Of a DNA stretch of 64,000 nt, positions 26,528-35,181 are shown one piece after another (position 1 is the stretch's first letter; each line of letters starts with the position of its first letter). The position numbers and the translations under genes were made by a program. A model generated the notes under the pieces. It searched no databases. It had not been told where the DNA came from and worked only from the letters and a program-made list of their open reading frames with translations. The DNA comes from a bacterium endosymbiont of Escarpia laminata (GTDB lineage Bacteria > Pseudomonadota > Gammaproteobacteria > Chromatiales > Chromatiaceae): the NCBI GenBank assembly GCA_003660235.1, contig QGON01000070.1, positions 310,001 through 374,000 on the forward strand, read 5' to 3'.

Positions 26528-29017
26528 ATGAAGTTGGAATTCCTCAACACCATGCGCTGGAACCTGTCACAGAAGATCGCAGTGGGAACCGGCGTGCTGA
26601 CATTGATCACTGTTGTCGTTCTTGGTGGGCTCTCCTATCTGGCCATGCGGCAACAGATGAATGAGACCCTGCATGCCGAGATCAATGAGAGCGTCCAGAA
26701 TCTGGCTCAGCGGCTGGATGATAAATTAGCCGTAATGAACAGCACCCTGTCGTCTTTGTCGGAAAACACCCTGATCGGCAATGCACTGGTGGATAGCATT
26801 GGGCGGGAGATCTATCTGCGCAGCTTTCTGGCCGATTTTCGCCAGATCAACGACGTTCCCGTCACCGTTGCAGTGACCGACTTTCGCGGCATACCGTTTT
26901 CCCAGAACAATGAGAGGGCGCTTGTTGTGGCCGAAGAGTGGCTGGCAGCCGTTGTCGATTCGGGAGAGCGGCGCACCACCATCGTTGTCAATCATGACAA
27001 ATGCTATTTTGTATTGGCCGCCCCAGTGATCTTCGCCAACACTGGTCAGCCGGAGGGGGTAGTGGTCATACAGTTTGCCGCTCGTGAGTTGTTTGAATCA
27101 CCGCTTTACCGGCCATCATCCTACTCCCGCTATCTTGAGGATGTGTTCACCTTTCGCTTTATCGAGACCATCAGTAAACAGCAAAAAACCAAGACCATTG
27201 GGAATGCCAAACCCAACTTTGTTGCTGCATCTGCACCGGTTGGCAGATCAGGCATATTTGCATCGAATAAGATGGAAATCTCGGTCTATTCGAATCCTGA
27301 GATTCTTCCCGAGCATATCGACCGTTTATTGTGGGTCTATCTGATAACCGGGCTGGTTTCCATGTTCGTTCTGATCCCTGCCAGCCGTGTACTGGCAAAC
27401 TCACTGACCCGGCGATTACGGCACTTGGAAAAGGCTACTGGGGGGATCTCTTTCGACACCACCAGTCAAAACCGCCTGCCGGTGGATGGCTACGATGAAG
27501 TCTCACATCTGAGCAGAACATTCAATTCAATGCTCGAGCGCCTGGAGAGCACCTACGTGGCACAGCGCGAGACAGGGGAGCATCTGAAAGTGGCTCTCAC
27601 GTCCATGGAGCAGGCCAAGCAGGAGGCAGAGGTTGCGAGCCAGGCCAAGACTGAATTTCTGGCCAACATGAGCCATGAGTTACGCACGCCTCTCAATGCC
27701 ATCCTCGGTTTTTCCCAGATGCTGGAAAAGAAGTGTCGACAATGCCCATCACAACAGGAAAACCTGGGTATTGTCATCCGCAGCAGCGAACATCTGCTGA
27801 CACTGATCAACGACGTACTGGACATGTCTCAGATCGAAGCCGGAAAGATAACAGTCGAGAACGAAGTCATCAATCTCCATGAGTTGCTGGAGGATGTGGT
27901 CATGTTGATTCAGCCAAAACTGGAAGAGAAGGGGCTCTGGATACAGTTGGAGCAGGATCCTGAACTTGAACGCTATATCCGGACCGATCCAGGCAAACTG
28001 CGTCAGATCCTGCTCAACCTGCTTGGTAATGCGGCCAAATATACCGACGAGGGGGGCGTTTTCATGCGTGCCGGCTCCCATGAAACGGGACCTGATACGG
28101 TTCACCTGGAACTGGAGATCGAGGATACAGGCAGGGGTATTGCGGAGCATGAGCAGGCCCGGGTCTTCGAAAAATTTATCCAGATCAGGCGTAATCGGAG
28201 ACATAAAGAGGGTACTGGGCTGGGGCTGTCGATCTCCAAGCGCTACGCCGAACTCCTCGGTGGTGAAATAGGTCTGCGAAGTGAGTTGGGTAAAGGGTCT
28301 GTTTTTTCCCTGTCGCTTTCTGTTTCACGGGGTGAAATCGATGAGGTAGCGAAACGCTCAGACTACAGCAGAGTTATCGGGCTGGAGCCGGGCCAGGCGG
28401 AATTTCGAATATTGATCGTCGAGGACAATAAAGTGAATCGTCTTCTTCTGCGCAGCATTCTGGAGCGTATCGGCTTTCAGGTGCGGGAGGCGGTCGATGG
28501 TGAACAGGGGCTGAAAGTGTTTTTTGAATGGCTGCCACAGTTGGTGCTGATGGACATCCGAATGCCCCATATGAACGGTTATGAAGCCACCCGCAGCATC
28601 AAGGCGAGTCCAGCCGGACAGGCGTGTAAAGTGATAGCGGTCAGCGCAAGCGTATTCAGGGAGGGAAAGGAGAGGTTATTCGCCGCCGGCTGTGATGACT
28701 TTTTGAGCAAACCCTTTCGGGAATCCGATGTCCTTGCCCTGCTGGCACAGCATTTAGGGGTGCGTTACCTCTATGAGAGGGGGACTTCGAAAAAACGGGT
28801 TGTACCGCGAAAACTCGAGCCGCCGGACCTCACCATGCTTTCCGCTGAGTGGCGCAGACGTTTTCACGCCGCCATCGAGCAGGGACAGATGATGGAAATG
28901 GAGTCGTTGCTGGAAGAGATAGCCCCCCATCACAAGGAGTTGTCGGAGCAGTTGCACCATCTGGTATCAAAATATGCATTCGACCGTTTGCTTGAACTGA
29001 CATCTGAATACAATTGA
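26528..29017 (+). CDS. Hybrid sensor histidine kinase
   Basis: 829 residues. Membrane helix at about 17-41, a periplasmic sensor region (about 42-262), second helix at about 265-290, HAMP, then HisKA with the phospho-His383 in [14 protein letters not shown], an HATPase domain ([32 protein letters not shown]) and a receiver domain ([15 protein letters not shown]; Asp676 in [19 protein letters not shown]). A helical tail of about 90 residues follows without a clear Hpt histidine. It starts six bases after the binding-protein gene and would receive the signal from it; the REC-GGDEF gene upstream could be the output. In the cytoplasmic membrane. Confidence 0.9.
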   Translation: MKLEFLNTMRWNLSQKIAVGTGVLTLITVVVLGGLSYLAMRQQMNETLHAEINESVQNLAQRLDDKLAVMNSTLSSLSENTLIGNALVDSIGREIYLRSFLADFRQINDVPVTVAVTDFRGIPFSQNNERALVVAEEWLAAVVDSGERRTTIVVNHDKCYFVLAAPVIFANTGQPEGVVVIQFAARELFESPLYRPSSYSRYLEDVFTFRFIETISKQQKTKTIGNAKPNFVAASAPVGRSGIFASNKMEISVYSNPEILPEHIDRLLWVYLITGLVSMFVLIPASRVLANSLTRRLRHLEKATGGISFDTTSQNRLPVDGYDEVSHLSRTFNSMLERLESTYVAQRETGEHLKVALTSMEQAKQEAEVASQAKTEFLANMSHELRTPLNAILGFSQMLEKKCRQCPSQQENLGIVIRSSEHLLTLINDVLDMSQIEAGKITVENEVINLHELLEDVVMLIQPKLEEKGLWIQLEQDPELERYIRTDPGKLRQILLNLLGNAAKYTDEGGVFMRAGSHETGPDTVHLELEIEDTGRGIAEHEQARVFEKFIQIRRNRRHKEGTGLGLSISKRYAELLGGEIGLRSELGKGSVFSLSLSVSRGEIDEVAKRSDYSRVIGLEPGQAEFRILIVEDNKVNRLLLRSILERIGFQVREAVDGEQGLKVFFEWLPQLVLMDIRMPHMNGYEATRSIKASPAGQACKVIAVSASVFREGKERLFAAGCDDFLSKPFRESDVLALLAQHLGVRYLYERGTSKKRVVPRKLEPPDLTMLSAEWRRRFHAAIEQGQMMEMESLLEEIAPHHKELSEQLHHLVSKYAFDRLLELTSEYN

Positions 29018-29018
29018 A

Positions 29019-29044
29019 CTCCCCCACTGCAAGCTGCGGGGGAA
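29019..29044. terminator. Hairpin after the hybrid kinase gene
   Basis: CTCCCCC and GGGGGAA flank ACTGCAAGCTGC two bases after the stop at 29017. The stem is short but all G-C, followed by AATTAATAA rather than a U-run. It lies between converging genes and may end transcription in either direction; weak evidence. Confidence 0.4.
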
Positions 29045-29085
29045 TTAATAATCCAAAGAGATTGAACAGCCCTTTTGCAGGACTC

Positions 29086-29496
29086 TTAGACGCTTTCAAT
29101 ACGCCGCCGGTAGAAGATCGAATAGTAACGCACACTGCCCGGTGCATGAGAGATCCAGCCGGAGAGCGCAAGAATCATCAGCAGGAGCGGTGTCGACAGA
29201 TCGGGCCAAAGGGTGATGGCATAGAGCAATAGCAGTTTGAGCATAATCACATGCCCGCGCAACTGCAGCAGCCAGATACCGTTGGCGTAGATAAATAACA
29301 GCGACAGCAGCAGACCGCTAGCCAGACAAAGATCGAGATAGATACGCCAGGTTTCGTCCGCCGCCGCGTAAAGATAACCACCTCCCACACCGGCGATACC
29401 GATCAGATGGAGTGTACGCAGACCGATATTGATCCAACGGTGTCCGGGAAGATAGCGTGACTGAGAGGGAAATAGCACTTGCTTGAGACGGGGCAT
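29086..29496 (-). CDS. Small integral membrane protein of unknown function
   Basis: 136 residues with four predicted membrane helices: about residues 26-46 (IGLRTLHLIGIAGVGGGYLYA), 51-71 (RIYLDLCLASGLLLSLLFIYA), 84-98 and 101-118. The N-terminus is basic (MPRLKQVLFPSQSRYLPGHR), the end has SIFYRRRIESV. No family is recognised. It converges on the hybrid kinase gene and stands alone. The good hydrophobic pattern and absence of a competing frame support a real gene. Confidence 0.72.
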   Translation of the reverse strand: MPRLKQVLFPSQSRYLPGHRWINIGLRTLHLIGIAGVGGGYLYAAADETWRIYLDLCLASGLLLSLLFIYANGIWLLQLRGHVIMLKLLLLYAITLWPDLSTPLLLMILALSGWISHAPGSVRYYSIFYRRRIESV

Positions 29497-29626
29497 CGAA
29501 CATTACCAGTTGATTTTAGTGTCACTCTTCACCATTCCGGCAGAATAGACAAGCCCGCTTGCAGTCCGGCAATTTTCGAAACTGAGCGATCCGCACAAAC
29601 GGCGCGGAGAGTTTGAGAGACTATCC

Positions 29627-29762
29627 AGTGTCCATCCGGAAACCCACATCTAACCACAAAGGACACGAAGAGCACGAAGGTAAAAGATTGATTAACCATG
29701 AATTTTCTTCGTGTTCTTCGTGCGCTTCGTGATGAAAACAGTGTTTCCGGACGGACACTATC
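29627..29762. repeat. Inverted repeat with internal CACGAAG/CTTCGTG repeats
   Basis: Outer arms: AGTGTCCATCCGGAAAC from 29628 and GTTTCCGGACGGACACT ending near 29759, an imperfect inverted repeat. Inside are ACCACAAAGGACACGAAGAG (29653 on) and its inverted partner CTTCGTGTTCTTCGTGCGC (29707 on), so the whole 135-bp block folds into a long hairpin. The right arm is repeated at 24042-24096. This type of CTTCGTG repeat is widely scattered in bacterial genomes; it is non-coding and perhaps a MITE-like element. It also lies just after the end of the kinase gene at 29779. Confidence 0.8.
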
Positions 29763-29778
29763 TAGGGCCTGATCCTCA

Positions 29779-31110
29779 TCACGAGGTTTCCAGCGGCAGG
29801 ACGACCTCGACCCTGACCCCCCCCAGTTCAGGAGAACGCGTGAATAGAATAGTGCCTTCGTAGAGCTTGACGATATCCCTGGCGATCGAGACGCCCAGGC
29901 CATGACCCTCCACCGTCTCATCCAGGCGTACGCCACGACGGGTCAGACCGGCAAGCTCCTGCTCCGTCAAACCCGGACCATCATCCTCGATGATCATGCG
30001 GACACCTCCATCCAGTGTCATGCTGCAGACCACCCTGGATTCAGCCCATTTACAGGCATTGTCCAGCAGGTTTCCCAGCAGCTCGAACATATCCTCCCGA
30101 TCACCGAACACGGGTATATCAGCATCGGCCTGCAGCCGGATATCGAGCGCCCGGTCCTGATGAATCAGTTGCAGGGTCTTCGCCAGATCCGTCAGTTCCA
30201 GATGGGGATTGAAGTGCTGCCCCGATACCCCTTTCCCAGCCAGGCGCGCGCGTTTCAACTCCCGTTCCATCAAGCTTCGGATACGCTCGATCTGCGCCCA
30301 GGCCTGGGCGCTTTGTGGCGTTTGTTCACGACCTTCGCTCGCATCGAAATATCGTGTCAGCAGGTTGAGCGGCCCCTTCAGAGCATGGGCAAGATTGCCG
30401 ACTGCATTGCGCGAACGCTCCATGCGCTGAGTCAACAGTGACAGTAGATGATTGAACTCCTGCACCAGAGGCAGTATCTCCAGCGGCACATTTTCAGAAA
30501 GCTTTACTATCTTGCCCTGCTCCAGACTACGGACATCATCACGTACCGCTTCGAGAGAGTGAAAAGAGCGCCGCACCACCTGACGCTGCACCAGTAACAG
30601 CAGCAACAGCCCGACTAATGCCAACAGGGCAAAACCTAGTTTGAAGCGGTCACGCCGCGCCTGTATCGGAGACATATCCTCCGCCACCGCCAAGGTGATA
30701 TCGATACCGGACTTATTGAATCCCTTGACCAGGATCAGCAGTTTCTGCCCCGCAGGCCCCTCTTTGTTTAGACGCACTGCATCGCCGGGTGAGAGGGTGG
30801 GGATATCCAGAAAATGGTCCCACAGGGAGCGGGATGTAAAGACATCTCCCTCACCTAAACGAACAATATAGTAGTGCCCTGAGAGCGGTTGGCTATAGAC
30901 CTGGTTCAAACGCCGCCAGCGCAGCTTTGTCCTGTCTGGGTCCAGCACCAGCGCCGCCAATAGACTCTCTGCATCATGCTCAAGGCGGGAGACGACAAAA
31001 TCTTCCGTGAGCCCACGCACAGTCTGATTTCCCACGACCCACAAAACCCCGATCAACAGGACGAGACTGAGTCCCAGACCTATCTGCAGTCTGCGTTCCA
31101 GAGAGTTCAT
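29779..31110 (-). CDS. Sensor histidine kinase (PhoQ/QseC-like)
   Basis: 443 residues: membrane helix at about 8-27, periplasmic domain (28-155), second helix (157-176), HAMP-like linker, dimerisation domain with His242 in NLAHALKGPLNLL and an HATPase domain (LLGNLLDNACKWAES, DDGPGL, GHGLGVSIARDIV). The H-box HALKGPL is closer to PhoQ (H-S-L-K-T-P-L) than to the common HELRTPL. Its start overlaps the response-regulator stop by four bases (ATGA at 31107-31110), so the two form a classic pair. It is the last gene of the cytochrome operon (33780 down to 29779) and probably senses a redox, metal or cationic signal in the periplasm. Confidence 0.92.
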   Translation of the reverse strand: MNSLERRLQIGLGLSLVLLIGVLWVVGNQTVRGLTEDFVVSRLEHDAESLLAALVLDPDRTKLRWRRLNQVYSQPLSGHYYIVRLGEGDVFTSRSLWDHFLDIPTLSPGDAVRLNKEGPAGQKLLILVKGFNKSGIDITLAVAEDMSPIQARRDRFKLGFALLALVGLLLLLLVQRQVVRRSFHSLEAVRDDVRSLEQGKIVKLSENVPLEILPLVQEFNHLLSLLTQRMERSRNAVGNLAHALKGPLNLLTRYFDASEGREQTPQSAQAWAQIERIRSLMERELKRARLAGKGVSGQHFNPHLELTDLAKTLQLIHQDRALDIRLQADADIPVFGDREDMFELLGNLLDNACKWAESRVVCSMTLDGGVRMIIEDDGPGLTEQELAGLTRRGVRLDETVEGHGLGVSIARDIVKLYEGTILFTRSPELGGVRVEVVLPLETS

Positions 31111-31775
31111 CCTTCAGCCGCCTTGAAGATGTAACCCTGGCCACGCCGGGTGACTATCCGCTCCCGGCCCAATTTTTCGCGCAGGCGCCGCACATAGACC
31201 TCGATCAGGTTGCTGTCCCGGTCAAAGTCCTGCTCATAGACATGTTCGGTAAGGCGTGTCTTGGAAAGAATCTTTCCCGGATTGAGCATGAAATATCGCA
31301 GCAACCTGAACTCCGTACCCGTCAGATCCAAGGTTTCTCCACTGGGCAGCTTGACACGCTGACGCTCCTCATCCAGTTCCAGCCCACCACACTGCAACGA
31401 TTCACCCACCATGTCATGACTGCGCCTCAGCAGCGCCAGGATTCGCACGATCAGCTCTTCCACATGAAACGGCTTGCCCAGATAGTCATCCGCACCGGCT
31501 TTGAAACCATCCACCCGTTCGTGCCATGCGTCCCTTGCTGTGAGGACGATCACAGGCATCCGGTTGCCATTGCGCCGCCAGTTGGAGAGCACCTCCAGGC
31601 CTGGACGCTGGGGAAGACCAAGGTCCAATACCACCAGATCGTAGGGCACTTCGTTGCCCATGAACTCCGCATCCACACCATTATCGGCAATATCCACTGC
31701 AAAGCCACGATGCTCCAGGTCGGGTTTCAGTGACTCCACCAGCAACCCATCATCCTCGACCAGCAACAGACGCAC
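31107..31775 (-). CDS. OmpR-family response regulator
   Basis: 222 residues. Receiver domain with the acidic pocket VEDDG (6-10), phospho-acceptor Asp51 (LVVLDLGLP) and Lys in YLGKPF; C-terminal winged-helix DNA-binding domain with LDLTGTEFRLLRYFMLNPG, LIEVYVRRLREKLG and the end RRGQGYIF. Directly downstream gene encodes its kinase. Upstream are the PepSY, diheme and SHP-type cytochrome genes in the same direction with short gaps, so it probably controls its own operon. Confidence 0.94.
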   Translation of the reverse strand: MRLLLVEDDGLLVESLKPDLEHRGFAVDIADNGVDAEFMGNEVPYDLVVLDLGLPQRPGLEVLSNWRRNGNRMPVIVLTARDAWHERVDGFKAGADDYLGKPFHVEELIVRILALLRRSHDMVGESLQCGGLELDEERQRVKLPSGETLDLTGTEFRLLRYFMLNPGKILSKTRLTEHVYEQDFDRDSNLIEVYVRRLREKLGRERIVTRRGQGYIFKAAEG

Positions 31776-31778
31776 GGC

Positions 31779-32081
31779 TCAATCCTCCTGTTCAGACTGA
31801 ATGAGTTGCCCACTCACCGCGTCGACCTTGAGTTCCCAGACGACTCCCTTCTCATCCAAGATCTCGATCTCGTAGATATAGCGCTCATCCTCATGCTCGA
31901 ACTCGACTTCCAGAACCCGTCCGGAAGTGTGCCTCCGCACAGTTTGCAGAATCGTTTCCAGCGGCTGTATCTCGCCCCCCTGGACAAGGCGGCGGGCCTC
32001 CCGGTAGTCATCATCGGCACCGGCCCCGCTCACCAGCAGAACGAGACAAACAGCAACCATCAGAACCCGTCTATTCAACAT
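31779..32081 (-). CDS. Periplasmic PepSY-domain protein
   Basis: 100 residues: signal peptide (MLNRRVLMVAVCLVLLVSGAGA) and one PepSY domain (YREARRLVQGGEIQPLETIL, then VLEVEFEHEDERYIYEIEIL and VDAVSGQLIQSEQ). PepSY proteins of this size often sit next to PhoPQ-like pairs and are thought to bind metals or modulate the sensor kinase or a protease. It lies three bases before the response-regulator gene and 11 bases after the diheme cytochrome gene, firmly inside the operon. Confidence 0.9.
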   Translation of the reverse strand: MLNRRVLMVAVCLVLLVSGAGADDDYREARRLVQGGEIQPLETILQTVRRHTSGRVLEVEFEHEDERYIYEIEILDEKGVVWELKVDAVSGQLIQSEQED

Positions 32082-32092
32082 GATGCAATCTC

Positions 32093-32656
32093 TCAGTCAT
32101 CCCAGTGTCCGTAACCGGGAATTTTTATCTCATGCTCATTGTATGAACCTTGCATCGCCCGGGCATGGCAGGCGTTGCAGTTACTGAAGGAGCGAACCTG
32201 TGGATTTTCCTGTACCAGTTTTTGGGGCAGTTCATTATGCTCGTGGCGAAAGAAGCGCGTCTCAGTAATCCGCAACGAAAAACCTCTATCGCCCTGCGAA
32301 CCCATAATTCTGTTAGGCAGCCCGGCATGCACCCGTCCTGCAGCATTATCGAGGAGATATTTCCGAATGAACATCGCATCCTCGTTCGGCAGTTCTGCAC
32401 TCTCACCAAAATGGTCGGCCAGTCCGGACATAATGCCCTCCCAGGATTGGGCGGGCAACAGGCCCGGTTGATAGGGGAAGTGACAACCCCCGCACTCCTC
32501 CACATATCGATTTGAAGCCTTTGAGGGCACACCCGACCTTGCTTCATTGGACCAGCGGGCAAAGTAGTTCCCGTCATCATCACCCATTACCTGCCCACAG
32601 CCTGCCACCGCAGCAGCAGCCAAGGCTATGGCACTCAACTTATAAAAGTTTTTCAT
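32093..32656 (-). CDS. Diheme cytochrome c (DHC type)
   Basis: 187 residues with a good ribosome binding site (GAGGAAAAG) before ATG 32656. The N-terminus MKNFYKLSAIALAAAAVAGC can act as a lipoprotein signal with Cys20. Two haem sites: C55-G-G-C-H59 and C160-N-A-C-H164. Sequence and context match the DHC family (Pfam DHC), the electron partner of SHP cytochromes, first studied in Rhodobacter sphaeroides. Neighbours upstream are the SHP-type cytochrome and cytochrome b561 genes. A small hairpin CGCAGG-N6-CCTGCG lies in the spacer to the SHP gene at 32705-32722. Confidence 0.88.
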   Translation of the reverse strand: MKNFYKLSAIALAAAAVAGCGQVMGDDDGNYFARWSNEARSGVPSKASNRYVEECGGCHFPYQPGLLPAQSWEGIMSGLADHFGESAELPNEDAMFIRKYLLDNAAGRVHAGLPNRIMGSQGDRGFSLRITETRFFRHEHNELPQKLVQENPQVRSFSNCNACHARAMQGSYNEHEIKIPGYGHWDD

Positions 32657-32749
32657 CTCTTTTCCTCAATCGATCTTCGGTTACTAATGGTTCGATAAAT
32701 TGAACGCAGGGTGCAACCTGCGCTCCAGAATAAGCTCAATATTCGAGTA

Positions 32750-33154
32750 CTATTGACTCGTCAAATAGACGAGCAGGTCGCCCTTCTCTTGCGATGAGCA
32801 TTCACGACCCATCGTCCACTTGCAGTTTCTTGTGAACCATTTTTCCACTTTGCGCTGATCGGTGAACCTTTTTGGATTGACAGACGGCGCCAGCGGTTCG
32901 ATCACCTTGCCGGTGCGAAGATGTTTACCCGGCAGTTTCAGGTTATTACCATGACAATCCACACAGGAGCGTTGCTGGCCACTTTGCCGGTGTTGCAATA
33001 TCTTATTCCACAACGCCTCACCCACCTCACGATTGAAACCCTTAGCCCCTTGAGACTGATAAAGCGCCTTCAACGTCTCCACCGAATCAGCCTTTACGAC
33101 GGGCGTCATCAAGAGGGCGCATGAAGTGATCACTGCTATCGAAAAAACCTTCAT
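32750..33154 (-). CDS. SHP-type monohaem cytochrome c (DUF1924)
   Basis: 134 residues from ATG 33154, which overlaps the cytochrome b561 stop (ATGA) and begins a signal peptide (MKVFSIAVITSCALLM, then VVKADS); the longer frame to 33199 is not needed. One haem site C64-V-D-C-H68 followed by GNNLKLPGKHLRTGK; the C-terminal CKWTMGRECSSQEKGDLLVYL carries two more cysteines that could form a disulfide. This pattern is the DUF1924 family that includes the oxygen-binding SHP of Rhodobacter sphaeroides. It should work in the periplasm with the diheme cytochrome and cytochrome b561 of the same operon. Physiological substrate is uncertain. Confidence 0.86.
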   Translation of the reverse strand: MKVFSIAVITSCALLMTPVVKADSVETLKALYQSQGAKGFNREVGEALWNKILQHRQSGQQRSCVDCHGNNLKLPGKHLRTGKVIEPLAPSVNPKRFTDQRKVEKWFTRNCKWTMGRECSSQEKGDLLVYLTSQ

Positions 33155-33780
33155 CGCTCCAGCCTCCCACCTTGCAATCCGGCATTGTCGGTTTTCCACT
33201 CTTCGACGATGTCATCTCCCGCCCGCTTCCAGCCGGTCACCATCGCACGCACCAGGTTTTCATTGTGAATATGAGTGCCGACCAATACCCCCGCAACATG
33301 CACCACCACCAACAACAGGGTGAAATTTGCAAAGAACTCGTGAACTTCCTCCAGCATCTTCCAACCAAACTGACTCAGCCCTGAAAACCAGGCGGCCATA
33401 GGTCCTGCACCTTCAACACCATAGGCGCCCAAACCGGTTATAACGGTTATCATGAGGCTCAACAAAAGGGCCATGATCATTGCTCCGCCTGCAGGGTTGT
33501 GTCCGATATGACGCTTTGCCTTCAGTACGGACATCTCCTTGAGATAGGTCTTAACCTCTGCGGCCGGCCTGACAAAGTCGCTAAAACGGGCAAAACGCGG
33601 ACCGATGAATCCCCAGACCAAACGAAACAGCAGCAAAACACCAATCAGATAGCCGGCCCAGGAATGGACCATCATCCAATCGTCTTCAGTTGAATAAGCG
33701 ATCACGAAGGCTGCCACCAGGCTCCAGTGAAACAACCGTATCAGCGGATCCCAAACTTTTATCTTTTTCTGTTCATTCAT
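33151..33780 (-). CDS. Cytochrome b561-family membrane protein
   Basis: 209 residues from ATG 33780 (TTG at 33786 precedes it in frame). Four membrane helices with haem-ligand histidines: LIRLFHWSLVAAFVIAY, MMVHSWAGYLIGVLLLFRLVWGF, AMIMALLLSLMITVITGLGAYG and ANFTLLLVVVHVAGVLVGTHIHNEN. The profile is that of Ni,Fe-hydrogenase b-type/cytochrome b561 (PF01292) proteins that pass electrons from quinol to periplasmic cytochromes. First gene of the six-gene operon; overlaps the SHP gene by four bases (ATGA). Confidence 0.92.
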   Translation of the reverse strand: MNEQKKIKVWDPLIRLFHWSLVAAFVIAYSTEDDWMMVHSWAGYLIGVLLLFRLVWGFIGPRFARFSDFVRPAAEVKTYLKEMSVLKAKRHIGHNPAGGAMIMALLLSLMITVITGLGAYGVEGAGPMAAWFSGLSQFGWKMLEEVHEFFANFTLLLVVVHVAGVLVGTHIHNENLVRAMVTGWKRAGDDIVEEWKTDNAGLQGGRLER

Positions 33781-33866
33781 CTCCAAACCTCAACTATTTT
33801 CATCTTGTAGGGTGATCCTAAATCAGCAAAATGAAATCAAGCTGAATCTGAGCAACAAAATTCAGA

Positions 33867-33895
33867 CAAAAAAACACGGGCACAGGGCCCGTGTT
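33867..33895 (-). terminator. Rho-independent terminator of the DUF2202 gene
   Basis: A 9-bp stem, AACACGGGC (33873-33881) and GCCCGTGTT (33887-33895), with a 5-base loop. The run of A just left of it gives a U-tract on the minus strand. It lies about 130 bases after the stop of the DUF2202 gene at 34026 and before the cytochrome b561 start. Confidence 0.78.
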
Positions 33896-34025
33896 ATTCA
33901 GAAACTTCGCATGTACGGGGTCAGTGCATTCCCCCGCCCTTCCTAATGCATAACCCTATCCGGATCCCGATCCATCACCAGGTGGTTAGGCTTCAATTGA
34001 ATCTGTTACCCATGACGATATTGTC

Positions 34026-34694
34026 TTACCGGCCCCGGCGGCCTTTCAGTGAGTTCCGTCCACGTTCCATGGGTGAGTCGAGGATCATATCCACGTCACT
34101 CTGCTCCATCATCTGGGACTCATAGGCCACGCCCAGGCCCTCTATCTGCCGTACGAATGCCCGCAGGTGGTTGCGGGAACCCCGCATGAGATTTTCATAG
34201 ACCTGGATCAGATCTGGGTGGGTCGATTCGGCAATGGCCCTCTGCAGATCGAGAATATCGATCTCCTCAATCTTGGCCCCGACAATGAGGGCGGCAATGA
34301 GTGACTCAGCCCCTTCGGTGGTCAAAGCGGTATAGAGCGCAGCAAGCTCGGGATTGACAAACACCCCCACAGAATCGTCTATTACAGGATCGAGTAACGC
34401 ATATCGGTTCAGCAGAACGGCCAGACTATCCATATGCCGCTGTTCCGACGTTGAAATATTGTAAAAGACCGGTTGCGACCACTGCTTCGAGAGCGTCCGG
34501 TAGACATCCCTGGCGAGCTTCTCCTCCTCCCGCATAAACAACAGATTGGCTTCTTCCGCATCACTCAGTTGTTCAACCACTTGAATCTGGGCATCACTTC
34601 CACCCTGAGACTGCGCCTTCCAGCCTGCCTGAATGGGCCCTGAAACGAGCAAGGAAACAATTGTGGCGGTAAGTATCGACTGTTTGGTATTCAT
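34026..34694 (-). CDS. DUF2202 ferritin-like periplasmic protein
   Basis: 222 residues from ATG 34694, with AGGAG nine bases upstream. Signal peptide MNTKQSILTATIVSLLVSG, then PIQAGW. The body is the DUF2202 family: LSDAEEANLLFMREEEKLARDVY, then ISTSEQRHMDSLAVLLNRY and NHLRAFVRQIEGLG, with E-x-x-x-E and E-x-x-H spacing like a ferritin-type four-helix di-metal site. The C-terminus is basic (RGRNSLKGRRGR). Function of the family is not established; metal binding or stress protection in the periplasm is plausible. Single-gene unit with its own terminator. Confidence 0.88.
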   Translation of the reverse strand: MNTKQSILTATIVSLLVSGPIQAGWKAQSQGGSDAQIQVVEQLSDAEEANLLFMREEEKLARDVYRTLSKQWSQPVFYNISTSEQRHMDSLAVLLNRYALLDPVIDDSVGVFVNPELAALYTALTTEGAESLIAALIVGAKIEEIDILDLQRAIAESTHPDLIQVYENLMRGSRNHLRAFVRQIEGLGVAYESQMMEQSDVDMILDSPMERGRNSLKGRRGR

Positions 34695-35181
34695 GAGCGA
34701 CTCCTGCAAGTGGGCCTTCTGATCAGGAGGCCCCGAATGTTAATCATGATCAGTTTATGCTTATAAGCTGAATTAAAACTGAACGGGAGTCGCTTATTCG
34801 TCTAAACAAAGCGTACTGGATCACATAAAAAAACAGTTCATTGAAAAAGATGATTAGTTGCACGGGAAATGGAGCGAACGCCGGGTGCGCTGTGCACACC
34901 ATGATTGCTTAAGTTTTTCTGATTTCCCCTATAACTCAGCTACTATAGGAAAAGAGATTTGTCCGCGAACAACGCAAAAAGCGTATTGTCAAAGACTTGC
35001 CAACCACCTTAACAAACAGTAGGTCGTGTTAGCGCAACGTAACACGACAATAATGGCGCAAATTGTTGGGTTACGGCCAAAAAGACGGCCTAACCCAACC
35101 TACCCAAGCGTTCGATTATTGGCGCTCTGTGCTTTAAGTTAAGTGCCATTCGGGGAATCAGGTAAGTTTTTAAAACCAGGT
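34695..35181. other. Intergenic region with one palindromic repeat
   Basis: 487 bases without a supported gene between the DUF2202 start and the HDOD stop. It holds the palindromic element at 35019-35103 and, at about 34885, the imperfect palindrome GGTGCGCTGTGCACACC, similar to the perfect one at 51609-51625. Confidence 0.6.
35019..35103. repeat. Palindromic interspersed element (GTAGGT...ACCTAC)
   Basis: 85 bp. The left half GTAGGTCGTGTTAGCGCAAC folds on ACGTAACACGAC; the right half is an inverted GGGTTACGGC, then GCCTAACCCAACCTAC. Ends match as inverted repeats (GTAGGT-N-G-N-GTTAG). Elements of this sequence type are common REP-like repeats in proteobacterial genomes. One copy in this window. 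Confidence 0.75.
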
